This document shows, one piece after another, positions 1-9,402 of a stretch of 64,000 nucleotides of DNA. This DNA comes from Streptomyces sp. NRRL S-340 (GTDB lineage: Bacteria; Actinomycetota; Actinomycetes; Streptomycetales; Streptomycetaceae), in the NCBI RefSeq assembly GCF_000720185.1, contig NZ_JOIY01000005.1:1-64000 (forward strand). The letters are read 5' to 3'. The translations under genes and the position numbers were made by a program. Every line of letters starts with the position of its first letter. Within the stretch, counting starts at the first letter, position 1. The notes beneath the pieces are model-generated. The model ran no database searches. It saw only the letters and a program-made list of their open reading frames with translations, and was not told the DNA's origin.

Positions 1-468
1 GCGTTCGACCTGGAGGGGCAGCGGGTCGCAGGCGGTGACCAGCTCGCGCAGCGGGTGGCGGGCCAGGACCGCGTCCACCTCCGGCGTCAGCGCCGCCGCA
101 AGCCGGGTCATCACCGGCAGCGAGTCGTCGTTCATCACCCGCACGGCCGCGAGCACGGTCTCCCGCTGCGGTCCCTCGGGCACCCCGGCCGCCGCCCGGC
201 TGAGCAGCTCGGCGCCCTCCGCCAGCACCAGCCCGGCGTCGATGCCGGCCGGGACCTTGATGTGTGCGACGTGCCGCCAGGTGGCGACAGGGTCGCTCCA
301 CGCCTCCACGTGGTAGGTCCAGCGTCCGGTCGCGTCCGGTGTGACCTCCGCGCCCCAGCGGTCGGTGCCCGGCGCCAGCTCCCGCATCGGCGTCCACGGG
401 CCCGGACGGCCCCCGGGATCGCGCAGGACCACGTTCGCCGCGACGGCGTGACTCGGGGTCGAACTCAT
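1..468 (-). CDS. glgE: GlgE, alpha-1,4-glucan:maltose-1-phosphate maltosyltransferase (5' part, runs off the window)
   Basis: GlgE transfers maltosyl units from maltose-1-phosphate to alpha-1,4-glucans in the cytoplasm. Only the first 156 residues are in the window; the GH13 catalytic barrel lies beyond base 1. The visible part matches the GlgE N-terminal beta-sandwich domain: AVAANVVLRDP near residue 9, PGPWTPMRELAPGTDRWGAEV, then TYHVEAWSDP and IKVPAGID. The ATG at 468 follows GGAGGTGAC with good spacing. With this start the protein lacks about 40-45 residues that usually precede this point in GlgE (the GRIPVLDV-type strand). The frame stays open upstream, but I see no clear match to the missing part. 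Family is clear; the start is uncertain. Confidence 0.85.
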   Translation of the reverse strand, partial: MSSTPSHAVAANVVLRDPGGRPGPWTPMRELAPGTDRWGAEVTPDATGRWTYHVEAWSDPVATWRHVAHIKVPAGIDAGLVLAEGAELLSRAAAGVPEGPQRETVLAAVRVMNDDSLPVMTRLAAALTPEVDAVLARHPLRELVTACDPLPLQVER

Positions 469-582
469 GGGTGTCACCTCCACCGTGCTTGAGGCCGGGC
501 TGACGCCCGGCCGGGAACCAGGTACTTCTCGGTCTGTCGCGGTGCGGTGGTCCCCCGCGGGGCGGGGGGACGGTGTGTGGCC

Positions 583-891
583 CTACGCGCCGGCGGGGGA
601 GCGCCGGTCCTTCGCCGGCCGGCGCCGGGTCCGTCCCGGGACCACGCCGACGTGCGGCCGGGCGGTGCCCTGTTCCCGCAGGTAGGTGACGAGGTTGGTG
701 CGCAGGTAGCGCTCGGCCGCGTCCGCCGCCTCCCGCGCGCAGCGCTTGCCCATCAGCACGCACAGCGTGTAGCCCGAGTCCTCGAAGGTGGCCCGCACCC
801 GGCGGTCGTCGGGAGACGCGAGCATCGCGCGTTCCCACACCCGGTAGTGCCGCAGATGCCGGGCTACTTCGGCTTTGGCAGGTAGCAGCAT
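583..891 (-). CDS. DUF5133 protein
   Basis: A 102-residue protein starting MLLPAKAEVARHLRHY. It carries the DUF5133 core GYTLCVLMGKRCAREAADAAERYL at about residues 40-65. Function is unknown; the family is small, cytoplasmic, probably helical and largely confined to streptomycetes. The ATG at 891 is preceded by GAAAGGTGA; an in-frame extension to 969 is open but has no better start. A second member lies at 35850-36107. It is transcribed in the same direction as the glgE fragment, 114 bases upstream of it, so the two could share a transcript. Confidence 0.75.
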   Translation of the reverse strand: MLLPAKAEVARHLRHYRVWERAMLASPDDRRVRATFEDSGYTLCVLMGKRCAREAADAAERYLRTNLVTYLREQGTARPHVGVVPGRTRRRPAKDRRSPAGA

Positions 892-1230
892 GGCGCCGTT
901 CACCTTTCGGGAGCGCTCGATGGGCACGTTTCCCCGACGGTCGGGGCGGTGACCGCGCACGCGAGGCACGCGTCCCGTTCACGGCGCTCGAGACTTTCAC
1001 TCATGGTGCACGTTCAACGACACAGCGTCCTGTTGGATCTTCAACCAGCTCACCCGCCCGGCGGACACCGGCCCGGTACCCCGTCCCACCCGCTCGTGTT
1101 GCACGAATGGCGTAGCGCCCGCACTGTGGATCTGACTCAGAGGCAACACATGCTCACGCTTCGTGCTCGGGGAACCGGCCCGCAAGGGCGGGGATGGAGC
1201 GCGGGCCTCGCCGGTGAGGAGCCAACGACG
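892..1230. other. Intergenic, divergent promoter region
   Basis: This 339-base gap separates the leftward DUF5133 gene from the rightward ATP-binding protein gene. A TTGCAC at 1099-1104 followed 17 bases later by CACTGT is a weak sigma-70-like candidate. No coding feature is supported. Confidence 0.3.
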
Positions 1231-1743
1231 ATGAAGACCGCAGTGCCCTGCTACTACCACCTCGACGTGGAAGTCAGCCCGGAACGGGTCGGACAGGTCA
1301 GGCGCATCCTGGCCGCTCACCTCCGGTTCTGGGACCTGGAGGACCTGGTCGACCCCGTGTGCGGGGGTGCCGAGATGCTGCTGAAAGCCATCGACGAGCA
1401 CGCACGGGACAAGCACACGTCCATCGAGATGTGGTGGACCGGCCAGCACCTCATCACCGCGGTCGGGGAGAACAACCACGACCTGCGCCCGGACCAGGAC
1501 CTGCGCACCTGCCTGGCCCGGATCGCGGCCACCAGCGACGGATGGGGCTGCTGCGCCTCCGAGACCGGCAGCAAGATCATCTGGTTCTCGCAGCGGGCCC
1601 GTGCCGGGGTGCGCGTCCCGCTGGTCCCGAAGGCTCCCGCCCCGACCCTGCGCGAGGGCCTCAAGCCGCCCCGCGCGCTGCCGGTCGCCGCGCTCGCCTC
1701 GCCGCTCAGCCGCCCCGAGGGCGTCCTGGAGGCGGCCCGGTGA
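1231..1743 (+). CDS. HATPase-like (anti-sigma/RsbW-type) ATP-binding regulatory protein
   Basis: A 170-residue protein beginning MKTAVPCYYHLDVEVSPERVGQVRRIL. The layout (short beta start, helix with VRRILAAHLRFW, CGGAEMLLKAIDEH in the place of the N-box helix, then VGENNHDLRPD and a final beta stretch) is that of the Streptomyces ATP-binding proteins related to anti-sigma factor kinases. The usual N-box Asn/Glu pattern is degenerate, so ATP binding is uncertain. The ATG at 1231 follows GGTGAGGAG with good spacing. Its end lies 32 bases before glgX, so the two are probably co-transcribed. The target is unknown. Confidence 0.65.
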   Translation: MKTAVPCYYHLDVEVSPERVGQVRRILAAHLRFWDLEDLVDPVCGGAEMLLKAIDEHARDKHTSIEMWWTGQHLITAVGENNHDLRPDQDLRTCLARIAATSDGWGCCASETGSKIIWFSQRARAGVRVPLVPKAPAPTLREGLKPPRALPVAALASPLSRPEGVLEAAR

Positions 1744-1775
1744 CCCGGCGGACGAACCGTGGAAAAGGGGTGCCC

Positions 1776-3893
<2,118 letters not shown>

Positions 3894-3896
3894 CAC

Positions 3897-3948
3897 GCGC
3901 ACCGCGGCCCCGCCCCTGCTCCACCGCAGGGGCGGGGCCGCGGTGCGC
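3897..3948. terminator. Perfect 22-bp hairpin between convergent genes
   Basis: Bases 3897-3918 and 3927-3948 are perfect reverse complements (22 bp, nearly all G/C) around an 8-base loop. It starts 4 bases after the glgX stop and ends 12 bases before the stop of the convergent VOC gene, so it can serve both. There is no U-tract, as is usual in Streptomyces. Confidence 0.9.
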
Positions 3949-3959
3949 GACCGGTGCGG

Positions 3960-4763
3960 TCAGGCCTCCCTGCGCGAGGTCACCGTGAACTGCGCGCCGT
4001 CCGGATCACGCAGGACGGCCTCCTCGCTGCCCTCGCGCAGCACGCTGCCGCCGTGGCTCTCGGCCGCGCGGGCGCAGGCGGCGACGTCGGCCACCCGGAA
4101 GTGGATCTGCCAGTGCGGCCGGATGGTCGGGTCGGGCGCCGCCTCCAGGGCCCCGGACTCGATGCGGGCGACGATCTCGCCGTGGCTGCGCAGGACCACC
4201 TCGTTCCCCTCGTAGCGGACCTCGCAGCAGCCGGGCCGCTCCGACGCCCAGTCCAGGACCTCGCCGTAGAAGATCGCGGCGTCGAACGCGTCGCGCGTGT
4301 GCAGCCGGATGAAGGCGGGCGCGGCCTTGCGCCAGGTCTCCCAGTCGGTGAACAGCTCACCTTCCCAGATCCCGAAGGTCGCGCCGTCCCGGTCGGCGAG
4401 CAGCGCCGCCCGGCCGGGCGGCAGGGAGATCGGGCCGACCGCCGACGTGCCGCCGCGCTCCTGCACCCGGGAGACGGCCCGGTCGGCGCTCGGAACGGCG
4501 AAGTACGGCGTCCAGGCCACCGCCATCTGCCACATGGACGCCACCGCCGCGATCCCCGCGACCGGCGCACCGTCGGCGAGCGCGATGCGGAAGCGGTCGC
4601 CGAGTCTGGCCGAGCGCCACTCCCAGCCGAGCACGGCCCGGTAGAAGTCCTCCGTGGCCTCCAGATCGCGGCTGGTCAGGCTGACCCAGCACGGCGCGCC
4701 GCACACCGTGTGCGTGGAGAGGGGGCCGGTCGTGGGGCGGGCGGCTGTCGTGTCGTGGTTCAT
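3960..4763 (-). CDS. Two-domain VOC (glyoxalase/bleomycin-resistance fold) protein
   Basis: The 267-residue product holds two vicinal-oxygen-chelate domains in tandem. The first starts around residue 20 (CWVSLTSRDLEATEDFYRAVLGWEW) and the second around residue 150 (FIRLHTRDAFDAAIFYGEVLDW). Such pairs form one metal or ligand site between the halves; the substrate cannot be told. The second domain ends AVLRDPDGAQFTVTS, typical of the fold. A very good SigB-class promoter lies 79 bases upstream (4843-4866), which suggests stress induction. The ATG at 4763 has no strong ribosome binding site. Confidence 0.85.
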   Translation of the reverse strand: MNHDTTAARPTTGPLSTHTVCGAPCWVSLTSRDLEATEDFYRAVLGWEWRSARLGDRFRIALADGAPVAGIAAVASMWQMAVAWTPYFAVPSADRAVSRVQERGGTSAVGPISLPPGRAALLADRDGATFGIWEGELFTDWETWRKAAPAFIRLHTRDAFDAAIFYGEVLDWASERPGCCEVRYEGNEVVLRSHGEIVARIESGALEAAPDPTIRPHWQIHFRVADVAACARAAESHGGSVLREGSEEAVLRDPDGAQFTVTSRREA

Positions 4764-4842
4764 GGCACGTCCTGGTCTCGTCGACCGGTGGCCACCGGTC
4801 TGTCACCAGTGTCCGACCGGAACCCGCAAGGGCGCCTGCCGA

Positions 4843-4866
4843 GTACCCCCCGCGTACCGCCGAAAC
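4843..4866 (-). promoter_or_regulatory. SigB-type promoter for the VOC gene
   Basis: On the minus strand GTTT (4866-4863), a 14-base spacer and GGGTAC (4848-4843) match the Streptomyces SigB consensus GNNT-N14-16-GGGTAY, including the preferred GTTT. The leader to the VOC start is 79 bases. Assignment is from motif only. Confidence 0.65.
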
Positions 4867-4892
4867 GGCACCGGGGGGCCTCGGCGCGCAGG

Positions 4893-5684
4893 TCAGCCGG
4901 TCTCGGCCAGCAGTTCCTCACGCAACTGGGCGAAGCAGCCGCTCAGCAGCCGCGAGACGTGCATCTGCGAGATGCCGAGCTGCTGCGCGATCCGGCTCTG
5001 CGTCATGCCCCCGAAGAAGCGCAGGTAGAGGATCATGCGCTCGCGCTCGGGCAGCGCCTCCAGACAGGGCCGCACCGCCACCCGGTCCACCACGAGGTCG
5101 TAGCGCGGGTCGGACTCGCCGAGGCCGTCGCCGAGCGCGTAACCGTCCGTGCCCGGGACCTCCGCCTCCAGCGACAGCGCGGCGAAGCAGTCCAGGGCCT
5201 CCATCCCGGTGCGCACGTCACTCGCGCTCAGGTGCGTGTACGCGGCGATCTCCGCCACGGTCGGGGCCCGGCCCGGCGTCGTCTGCGCCAGCTCCTTCGC
5301 CGCCCGCCGCACCCGGTTGCGCAGGTCCTGGACCCGGCGCGGCACGTGCAGCGTCCACATGTGGTCGCGGAAGTGCCGCTTGATCTCGCCGGTGACCGTC
5401 GGGACGGCGTACGCCTCGAACGCGTAGCCGCGCGCCGGATCGTAGTGGTCGACCGCCTTGACCAGGCCGAGCGCCGCCACCTGGTACAGGTCCTCCAGGG
5501 CCTCGCCGCGGCCGCGGAAGCGGACCGCGATCCGCTCGGCCATGGGCAGCCACACCTGGACCAGCTCGTCCCGCAGCGCCTTGCGCTCGGGCCCGTCGGG
5601 CAGCCCCGCCAGCCGTTCGAAGGCGGCTGCGGTGTCGGGGGCGTCGTCGTGCGGGTGGGTCTTGGTTCTGCCGGTGGTACGCAT
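4893..5684 (-). CDS. RNA polymerase sigma factor, SigB/F/G family
   Basis: A 263-residue group-3 sigma factor. Region 2 is seen as EDLYQVAALGLVKAVDHYDPARGYAFEAYAVPTVTGEIKRHFRD (about residues 70-115), region 3 as KELAQTTPGRAPTVAEIAAYTHL (about 130-152), and region 4 as LPERERMILYLRFFGGMTQSRIAQQLGISQMHVSRLL near the C-terminus. These factors are normally held by an RsbW-type anti-sigma factor, but none is adjacent. The ATG at 5684 follows GAGGGAGGCGCAGCGC. It is related to, but clearly different from, the sigma factor at 50229-51074, so the window holds two paralogues of this class. Confidence 0.9.
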   Translation of the reverse strand: MRTTGRTKTHPHDDAPDTAAAFERLAGLPDGPERKALRDELVQVWLPMAERIAVRFRGRGEALEDLYQVAALGLVKAVDHYDPARGYAFEAYAVPTVTGEIKRHFRDHMWTLHVPRRVQDLRNRVRRAAKELAQTTPGRAPTVAEIAAYTHLSASDVRTGMEALDCFAALSLEAEVPGTDGYALGDGLGESDPRYDLVVDRVAVRPCLEALPERERMILYLRFFGGMTQSRIAQQLGISQMHVSRLLSGCFAQLREELLAETG

Positions 5685-6040
5685 GCGCTGCGCCTCCCTC
5701 AGCAGGTGCTGGATGGACGGACACCACGGGAGGCGCGGGGCAGTCCTGCACGGAATGCGTCGGGGCCCGGCGCGCCGGCTCCCACGGGCGTGCCTCCGGT
5801 CCGAAGCACTGAAATGCGGATTCCCGGAGCCGGTCGTTCCGAAACAATTCTCCGAATGCGGTGACGGTATGCGACCGCGCGATTCTAATTCGTCGCCGCC
5901 CGGTCGGGAATTCTGTCGCGGAAAGTCAGAGACGGGTGAAAGCAAAGGCCGCTGAAATCTACGGCGGAAAATGATGTGCATTCAACCAAGGCTTGGGGCT
6001 GGTGCTCGCCGCGCTCGGTTTGACCCGCTTTTGGGGATGC
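5685..6040. other. Intergenic between divergent sigma-factor and MarR genes
   Basis: About 350 bases, noticeably richer in A/T between 5815 and 5960 than the flanks. TTGACC at 6020-6025 is a candidate -35 element for the marR gene. No coding feature is supported. Confidence 0.35.
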
Positions 6041-6061
6041 TTACCTCTGCTACAGAGGTAA
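6041..6061. promoter_or_regulatory. Palindromic MarR-type operator
   Basis: TTACCTCTG (6041-6049) and CAGAGGTAA (6053-6061) are perfect 9-bp inverted arms around CTA. The site ends 9 bases before the marR start, where it would overlap the promoter or early transcript. Such TTACCTC/GAGGTAA dyads are typical of autoregulated MarR dimers. Confidence 0.75.
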
Positions 6062-6070
6062 CGTCGGACC

Positions 6071-6598
6071 ATGGAACCGGAATCCGGCCCCGCCCCCGTG
6101 GCCGCACCCGTGTCCGATCCCGGGCCCGTGCCCGTCCCCGGGCCCGCACCGGACGCCTCCGCCGAAGAGCTGGCCGACGCCCTCGTGGCGGTGCAGCGGC
6201 TGATCCGGCGCAGGCTGCGGGCCGGGCTGACCGTGGCCCGGCTGCGCGGCGCCGAGGTCGAACTGCTGCGCCTGGTCGAGTCCCGGCCCGGCATCGGCGT
6301 CTCGGAGGCGGCCGAGGAACTGCACCTGGCGGGCAACTCCGTCTCGACGCTGGTCAACCGGCTGGTCGGGGACGGGCAACTGGTGCGGGAGACGGACCCC
6401 GCCGACCGCCGGGCCGCCCGCCTGCTGCTGACGGAGGCGGCCGGGGCGCGGCTGCGGAACTGGCGCGCGCGCCGCGCCGCCCTGGTCCGCGCCCAGGTCG
6501 ACCGGCTGGCCCCGGCCGACCGCGACGCGCTGCGCGCGGCGGTCCCGGCCCTGCGCAGGCTGGCCGGGAACCTGCGCGAGGAGGCCGACCGCCCATGA
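6071..6598 (+). CDS. MarR family transcriptional regulator
   Basis: A 175-residue winged-helix regulator. After a Pro-rich leader (about 28 residues) it shows LTVARLRGAEVELLRLVESRPGIGVSEAAEELHLAGNSVSTLVNRLVGDGQLVRETDPADRRAARLLLTEAG-type MarR HTH and wing, with DPADRR the wing signature. The gene overlaps the ABC ATPase gene by ATGA (6595-6598), so regulator and exporter are translationally coupled. A perfect dyad lies just upstream, which implies autoregulation and control of the exporter. The inducer is unknown, probably an exported compound. Confidence 0.9.
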   Translation: MEPESGPAPVAAPVSDPGPVPVPGPAPDASAEELADALVAVQRLIRRRLRAGLTVARLRGAEVELLRLVESRPGIGVSEAAEELHLAGNSVSTLVNRLVGDGQLVRETDPADRRAARLLLTEAAGARLRNWRARRAALVRAQVDRLAPADRDALRAAVPALRRLAGNLREEADRP

Positions 6599-7767
6599 CG
6601 AACGACATCCCCGGCGAGCCGGCCGGCGACGCCCGCGACACCGCCGACGCAGAGGCCGGCGACACCCGCGACACCCGCGACACCCGCGGCGCCCGCGACA
6701 CCCCCGACGAACCGGTCCACGACGCCCGCGACACCGCCGACGCACCGGCCCCCGGGATCAGGGACACGTCTGGCGAACCCGAACCGGCCTGCGAGGCCGA
6801 GGCCCGCTCGGCCCGAGAGGCCACGGCGCGGGCGGTCCGCGAGACCACCGCCCGGACAGTACCCGGGGCCGCCGCCGCAGCGCCCCGCGAGGCTGCCGGC
6901 GGACCGGTCCGCGACGAGAGGGCCCGGACCGTCCCCGACGCCGTCACCTGTGCCGGGCTCGTCTACGCCTTCGGCGGGACGCGCGCCGTGGACGGGCTGG
7001 ACCTGACCGTGCGCCCGGGGGAGGTGTTCGGGCTGCTCGGGCCCAACGGGGCCGGCAAGACCACCGCGATCCGCTGCATCACCACCCTCCTGCCGGTCCC
7101 CGCCGGCATGGTCCGTGTCTTCGGCCACGATCCGGCGGGCGACCGGATGGCCGTACGCCGTCTGCTGGGCTACGTCCCCCAGCAGCTGTCCGCCGACGCC
7201 GCCCTCACCGGCCGGGAGAACGTCACCCTCTTCGCCCGCGTCTTCGACGTCCGGCGCCGCGAACGCGCCGCCCGGGTCGCCCAGGCGCTCGCCGCCGTCG
7301 GTCTCGCGGAGGCCGCCGACCGGCTGGCGAAGACGTACTCGGGCGGCATGGTCCGCCGCCTCGAACTGGCCCAGGCCCTGGTCAGCGCGCCCCGTCTGCT
7401 GATCCTCGACGAGCCGACCATCGGTCTGGACCCCATCGCCCGCACCGGTGTGTGGGAGCACATCGACGCCGTGCGCGCCGCCACCGGCATGACGGTCCTG
7501 GTCACCACGCACTACATGGACGAGGCCGACCAGTACTGCGACCGGGTCGCCCTGCTGCACCGCGGCCGCGTCCGGGCGCTCGGCACCCCCGCCGAGCTGC
7601 GGCAGGGTCTCGGCGAGCGGCGCCGCGCCCGGGGCGGCCCGGCCGCCGGCGCGCCGCCCACGCTGGAGGACGTCTTCCGCGACGTGGCCGGCAGCGGCCT
7701 GGACGACACCACAGGAGATTTCCGCGATGTCCGAAGCACCCGCCGCACCGCCCACCGGGTCGGCTGA
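6595..7767 (+). CDS. ABC exporter ATP-binding protein (DrrA-like) with N-terminal low-complexity extension
   Basis: A 390-residue ATPase subunit of an ABC-2 exporter. The nucleotide-binding domain begins only around residue 117 (AVTCAGLVYAFGGTRAVDGLDLTVRPGE). Walker A is GPNGAGKTT, the signature YSGGM, Walker B LLILDEPTIGLDP, and the H-loop VTTHYMDEAD; the C-terminus is the DrrA-like tail. The first ~115 residues are Asp/Arg/Ala/Thr-rich with repeated DTRDT, DARDTAD and RDT units and have no recognisable domain, so the true start could be a downstream codon. The ATG at 6595 overlaps the marR stop. The 3' end overlaps the permease gene by 41 bases. Confidence 0.9.
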   Translation: MTNDIPGEPAGDARDTADAEAGDTRDTRDTRGARDTPDEPVHDARDTADAPAPGIRDTSGEPEPACEAEARSAREATARAVRETTARTVPGAAAAAPREAAGGPVRDERARTVPDAVTCAGLVYAFGGTRAVDGLDLTVRPGEVFGLLGPNGAGKTTAIRCITTLLPVPAGMVRVFGHDPAGDRMAVRRLLGYVPQQLSADAALTGRENVTLFARVFDVRRRERAARVAQALAAVGLAEAADRLAKTYSGGMVRRLELAQALVSAPRLLILDEPTIGLDPIARTGVWEHIDAVRAATGMTVLVTTHYMDEADQYCDRVALLHRGRVRALGTPAELRQGLGERRRARGGPAAGAPPTLEDVFRDVAGSGLDDTTGDFRDVRSTRRTAHRVG

Positions 7768-8587
7768 CCCCGCCCGCGCGGACGGCATCGGCCTGCTGGT
7801 GCGGCCCCCGCGGGCCCGCGCGGGCCGGCTGCTGCTGCCCGCCCGCGTCGCCGCCATGTGCGCCGTGGAACTGCAAAAGCTCCGGCACGACCGCACCGAG
7901 CTGTACACCCGTGCCGTCCAGCCCGCCCTGTGGCTGCTCATCTTCGGCCAGACCTTCTCCCGCATCCACGCGATCCCGACCGGCGGCCTGCCCTACCTGG
8001 ACTTCATGGCGCCCGGCATCATCGCCCAGTCCGCCATGTTCATCGCCATCTTCTACGGCATCCAGATCATCTGGGAGCGTGACGCGGGTGTCCTCGACAA
8101 GCTCCTGGTCACGCCCACGCCGCGCGCGGCGCTGGTCACCGGCAAGGCGTTCGCGGCCGGGGTGAAGTCGCTGATCCAGGCCCTCGTGGTCGTCGTCATC
8201 GCCGCGCTGCTCGGGGTGGCGATGACCTGGAACCCGCTCCGGCTGCTCGGCGTCGCCGCGGCCGTGCTCCTCGGCTCGGCGTTCTTCTCCTGCCTGTCGA
8301 TGACCATCGCCGGCATCGTGCTCAGCCGCGACCGGCTGATGGGCATCGGACAGGCCATCACCATGCCGCTGTTCTTCGGTTCCAACGCCCTGTACCCGGT
8401 GGCCGTCATGCCCGGCTGGCTGCAGGCCGTCAGCAAGGCCAACCCGCTCAGCTACCAGGTCGACGCCCTGCGCGGCCTGCTGCTCGGCACCCCCGCGCAC
8501 CTCGCGCCCGACTTCGCCGTGCTCGTCGGGGCCGCCGCGGCCGGCGTCGCCGCGGCCTCCGCGCTCCTCGGCCGGCTGGCCCGGTGA
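7727..8587 (+). CDS. ABC-2 type exporter permease
   Basis: A 286-residue membrane subunit with six predicted hydrophobic segments (for example QPALWLLIFGQTF, GIIAQSAMFIAIFYGIQII, SLIQALVVVVIAALLGVAM, LFFGSNALYPVAVMPGWL). ERDAGVLDKLLVTPTPRAALVTGKAF is the typical ABC-2 coupling region, and NPLSYQVDALRGLLLG the C-terminal signature. The ATG at 7727 follows GGAGATTTCCGCG and lies within the end of the ATPase gene. With that ATPase it forms a DrrAB-like exporter. Confidence 0.92.
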   Translation: MSEAPAAPPTGSADPARADGIGLLVRPPRARAGRLLLPARVAAMCAVELQKLRHDRTELYTRAVQPALWLLIFGQTFSRIHAIPTGGLPYLDFMAPGIIAQSAMFIAIFYGIQIIWERDAGVLDKLLVTPTPRAALVTGKAFAAGVKSLIQALVVVVIAALLGVAMTWNPLRLLGVAAAVLLGSAFFSCLSMTIAGIVLSRDRLMGIGQAITMPLFFGSNALYPVAVMPGWLQAVSKANPLSYQVDALRGLLLGTPAHLAPDFAVLVGAAAAGVAAASALLGRLAR

Positions 8588-8679
8588 CGGCCGCCTGGCA
8601 GGCCGCCGCCGAAGTGATCTGCGGCACGCTCGCCCCGGCCCCTCCGGCCGTCCGTCCGGCGATTTCTCCAGCGCACGGC

Positions 8680-8710
8680 TTGATCACCGATCAATGCGAG
8701 GGAATTCCCT
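8680..8710. promoter_or_regulatory. Two adjacent palindromes
   Basis: TTGATC-ACC-GATCAA (8680-8694) and the perfect 12-bp palindrome AGGGAATTCCCT (8699-8710) lie side by side, about 80-110 bases before the next gene. They may be operators; no partner is known. Confidence 0.4.
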
Positions 8711-8790
8711 GTCCACGGCGCATTCCGTGCATTTGACAGTGCACTCGGCCCACAGATAGGAAGCAGCTCTTGGAAGTCGAGAGGTGCACC

Positions 8791-9321
8791 GTGTACGAGC
8801 CGAACGTGGTCGGGGACTGGCAGGAGTACGAGGAGCATGCCGGCCTGCGCGTCCGCGTCCACCGACTGGAGCAGGCCGAGCCGCCCCGCGGACGTGACGA
8901 CGCCGCCGACGGGCTGACGTACTTCCGCATCCGGGTCACCGTCGAGAACCGCGGTACCGAGCACTTCGGCGTCCACCTGGAGGACGGCCAGATCGACGTG
9001 CGGATCGGGCCCGACGGGGAGGGCGCGTTCGTCGACTGGCGCAACTCGCAGTTCATCGAGGGCTATGACGTACACCCGCTGCGCCGTGCCACCGCCGTGC
9101 TCTACGCGGCCGGCCCGGAGGAGTTCCTGACCCAGGTCGACGTCCAGGTCCAGCTGCGCGTCGACGACGAGTGGACCGACCGCCGTCTGTGGAGCGGCGG
9201 CATCGGCGTGCACGAGGGGCCCGTCGGCGCGGGCGCGTGCTGTCCGGGCGGGCAGGGCGGCCTGGCCCACCAGATCAGCGTGTTCCTGCGCGACCAGGCG
9301 GAGCCGGGCGCCACCGGCTGA
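8791..9321 (+). CDS. Hypothetical protein, beta-rich
   Basis: A 176-residue protein (MYEPNVVGDWQEYEEHAGLRVRVHRLEQ) without a family I can name. The pattern LTYFRIRVTVENRGTEHFGVHLEDGQIDVRI is that of an immunoglobulin-like beta sandwich, as in proteins that extend DUF4352-type folds, but there is no signal peptide. CCPGGQG near residue 150 gives one Cys-Cys pair. The GTG at 8791 follows GAGAGGTG; a TTG at 8770, after AGGAAG, is an alternative. It stands alone between the exporter and the convergent hemC. Confidence 0.65.
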   Translation: MYEPNVVGDWQEYEEHAGLRVRVHRLEQAEPPRGRDDAADGLTYFRIRVTVENRGTEHFGVHLEDGQIDVRIGPDGEGAFVDWRNSQFIEGYDVHPLRRATAVLYAAGPEEFLTQVDVQVQLRVDDEWTDRRLWSGGIGVHEGPVGAGACCPGGQGGLAHQISVFLRDQAEPGATG

Positions 9322-9402
9322 CCCGGCCGCCCGGCCCGCTCCCGCCCCGGCAGTCCGGTCCTGGGTCCTGCTCCGCCCGCTCCGTGCGCCGTTGCCGTGA
9401 CG

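Noticed and set aside
1076..1081. Minus-strand GGGTAC upstream of the first DUF5133 gene as a SigB-type promoter
   Set aside because: No GNNT occurs at the required distance on the minus strand.
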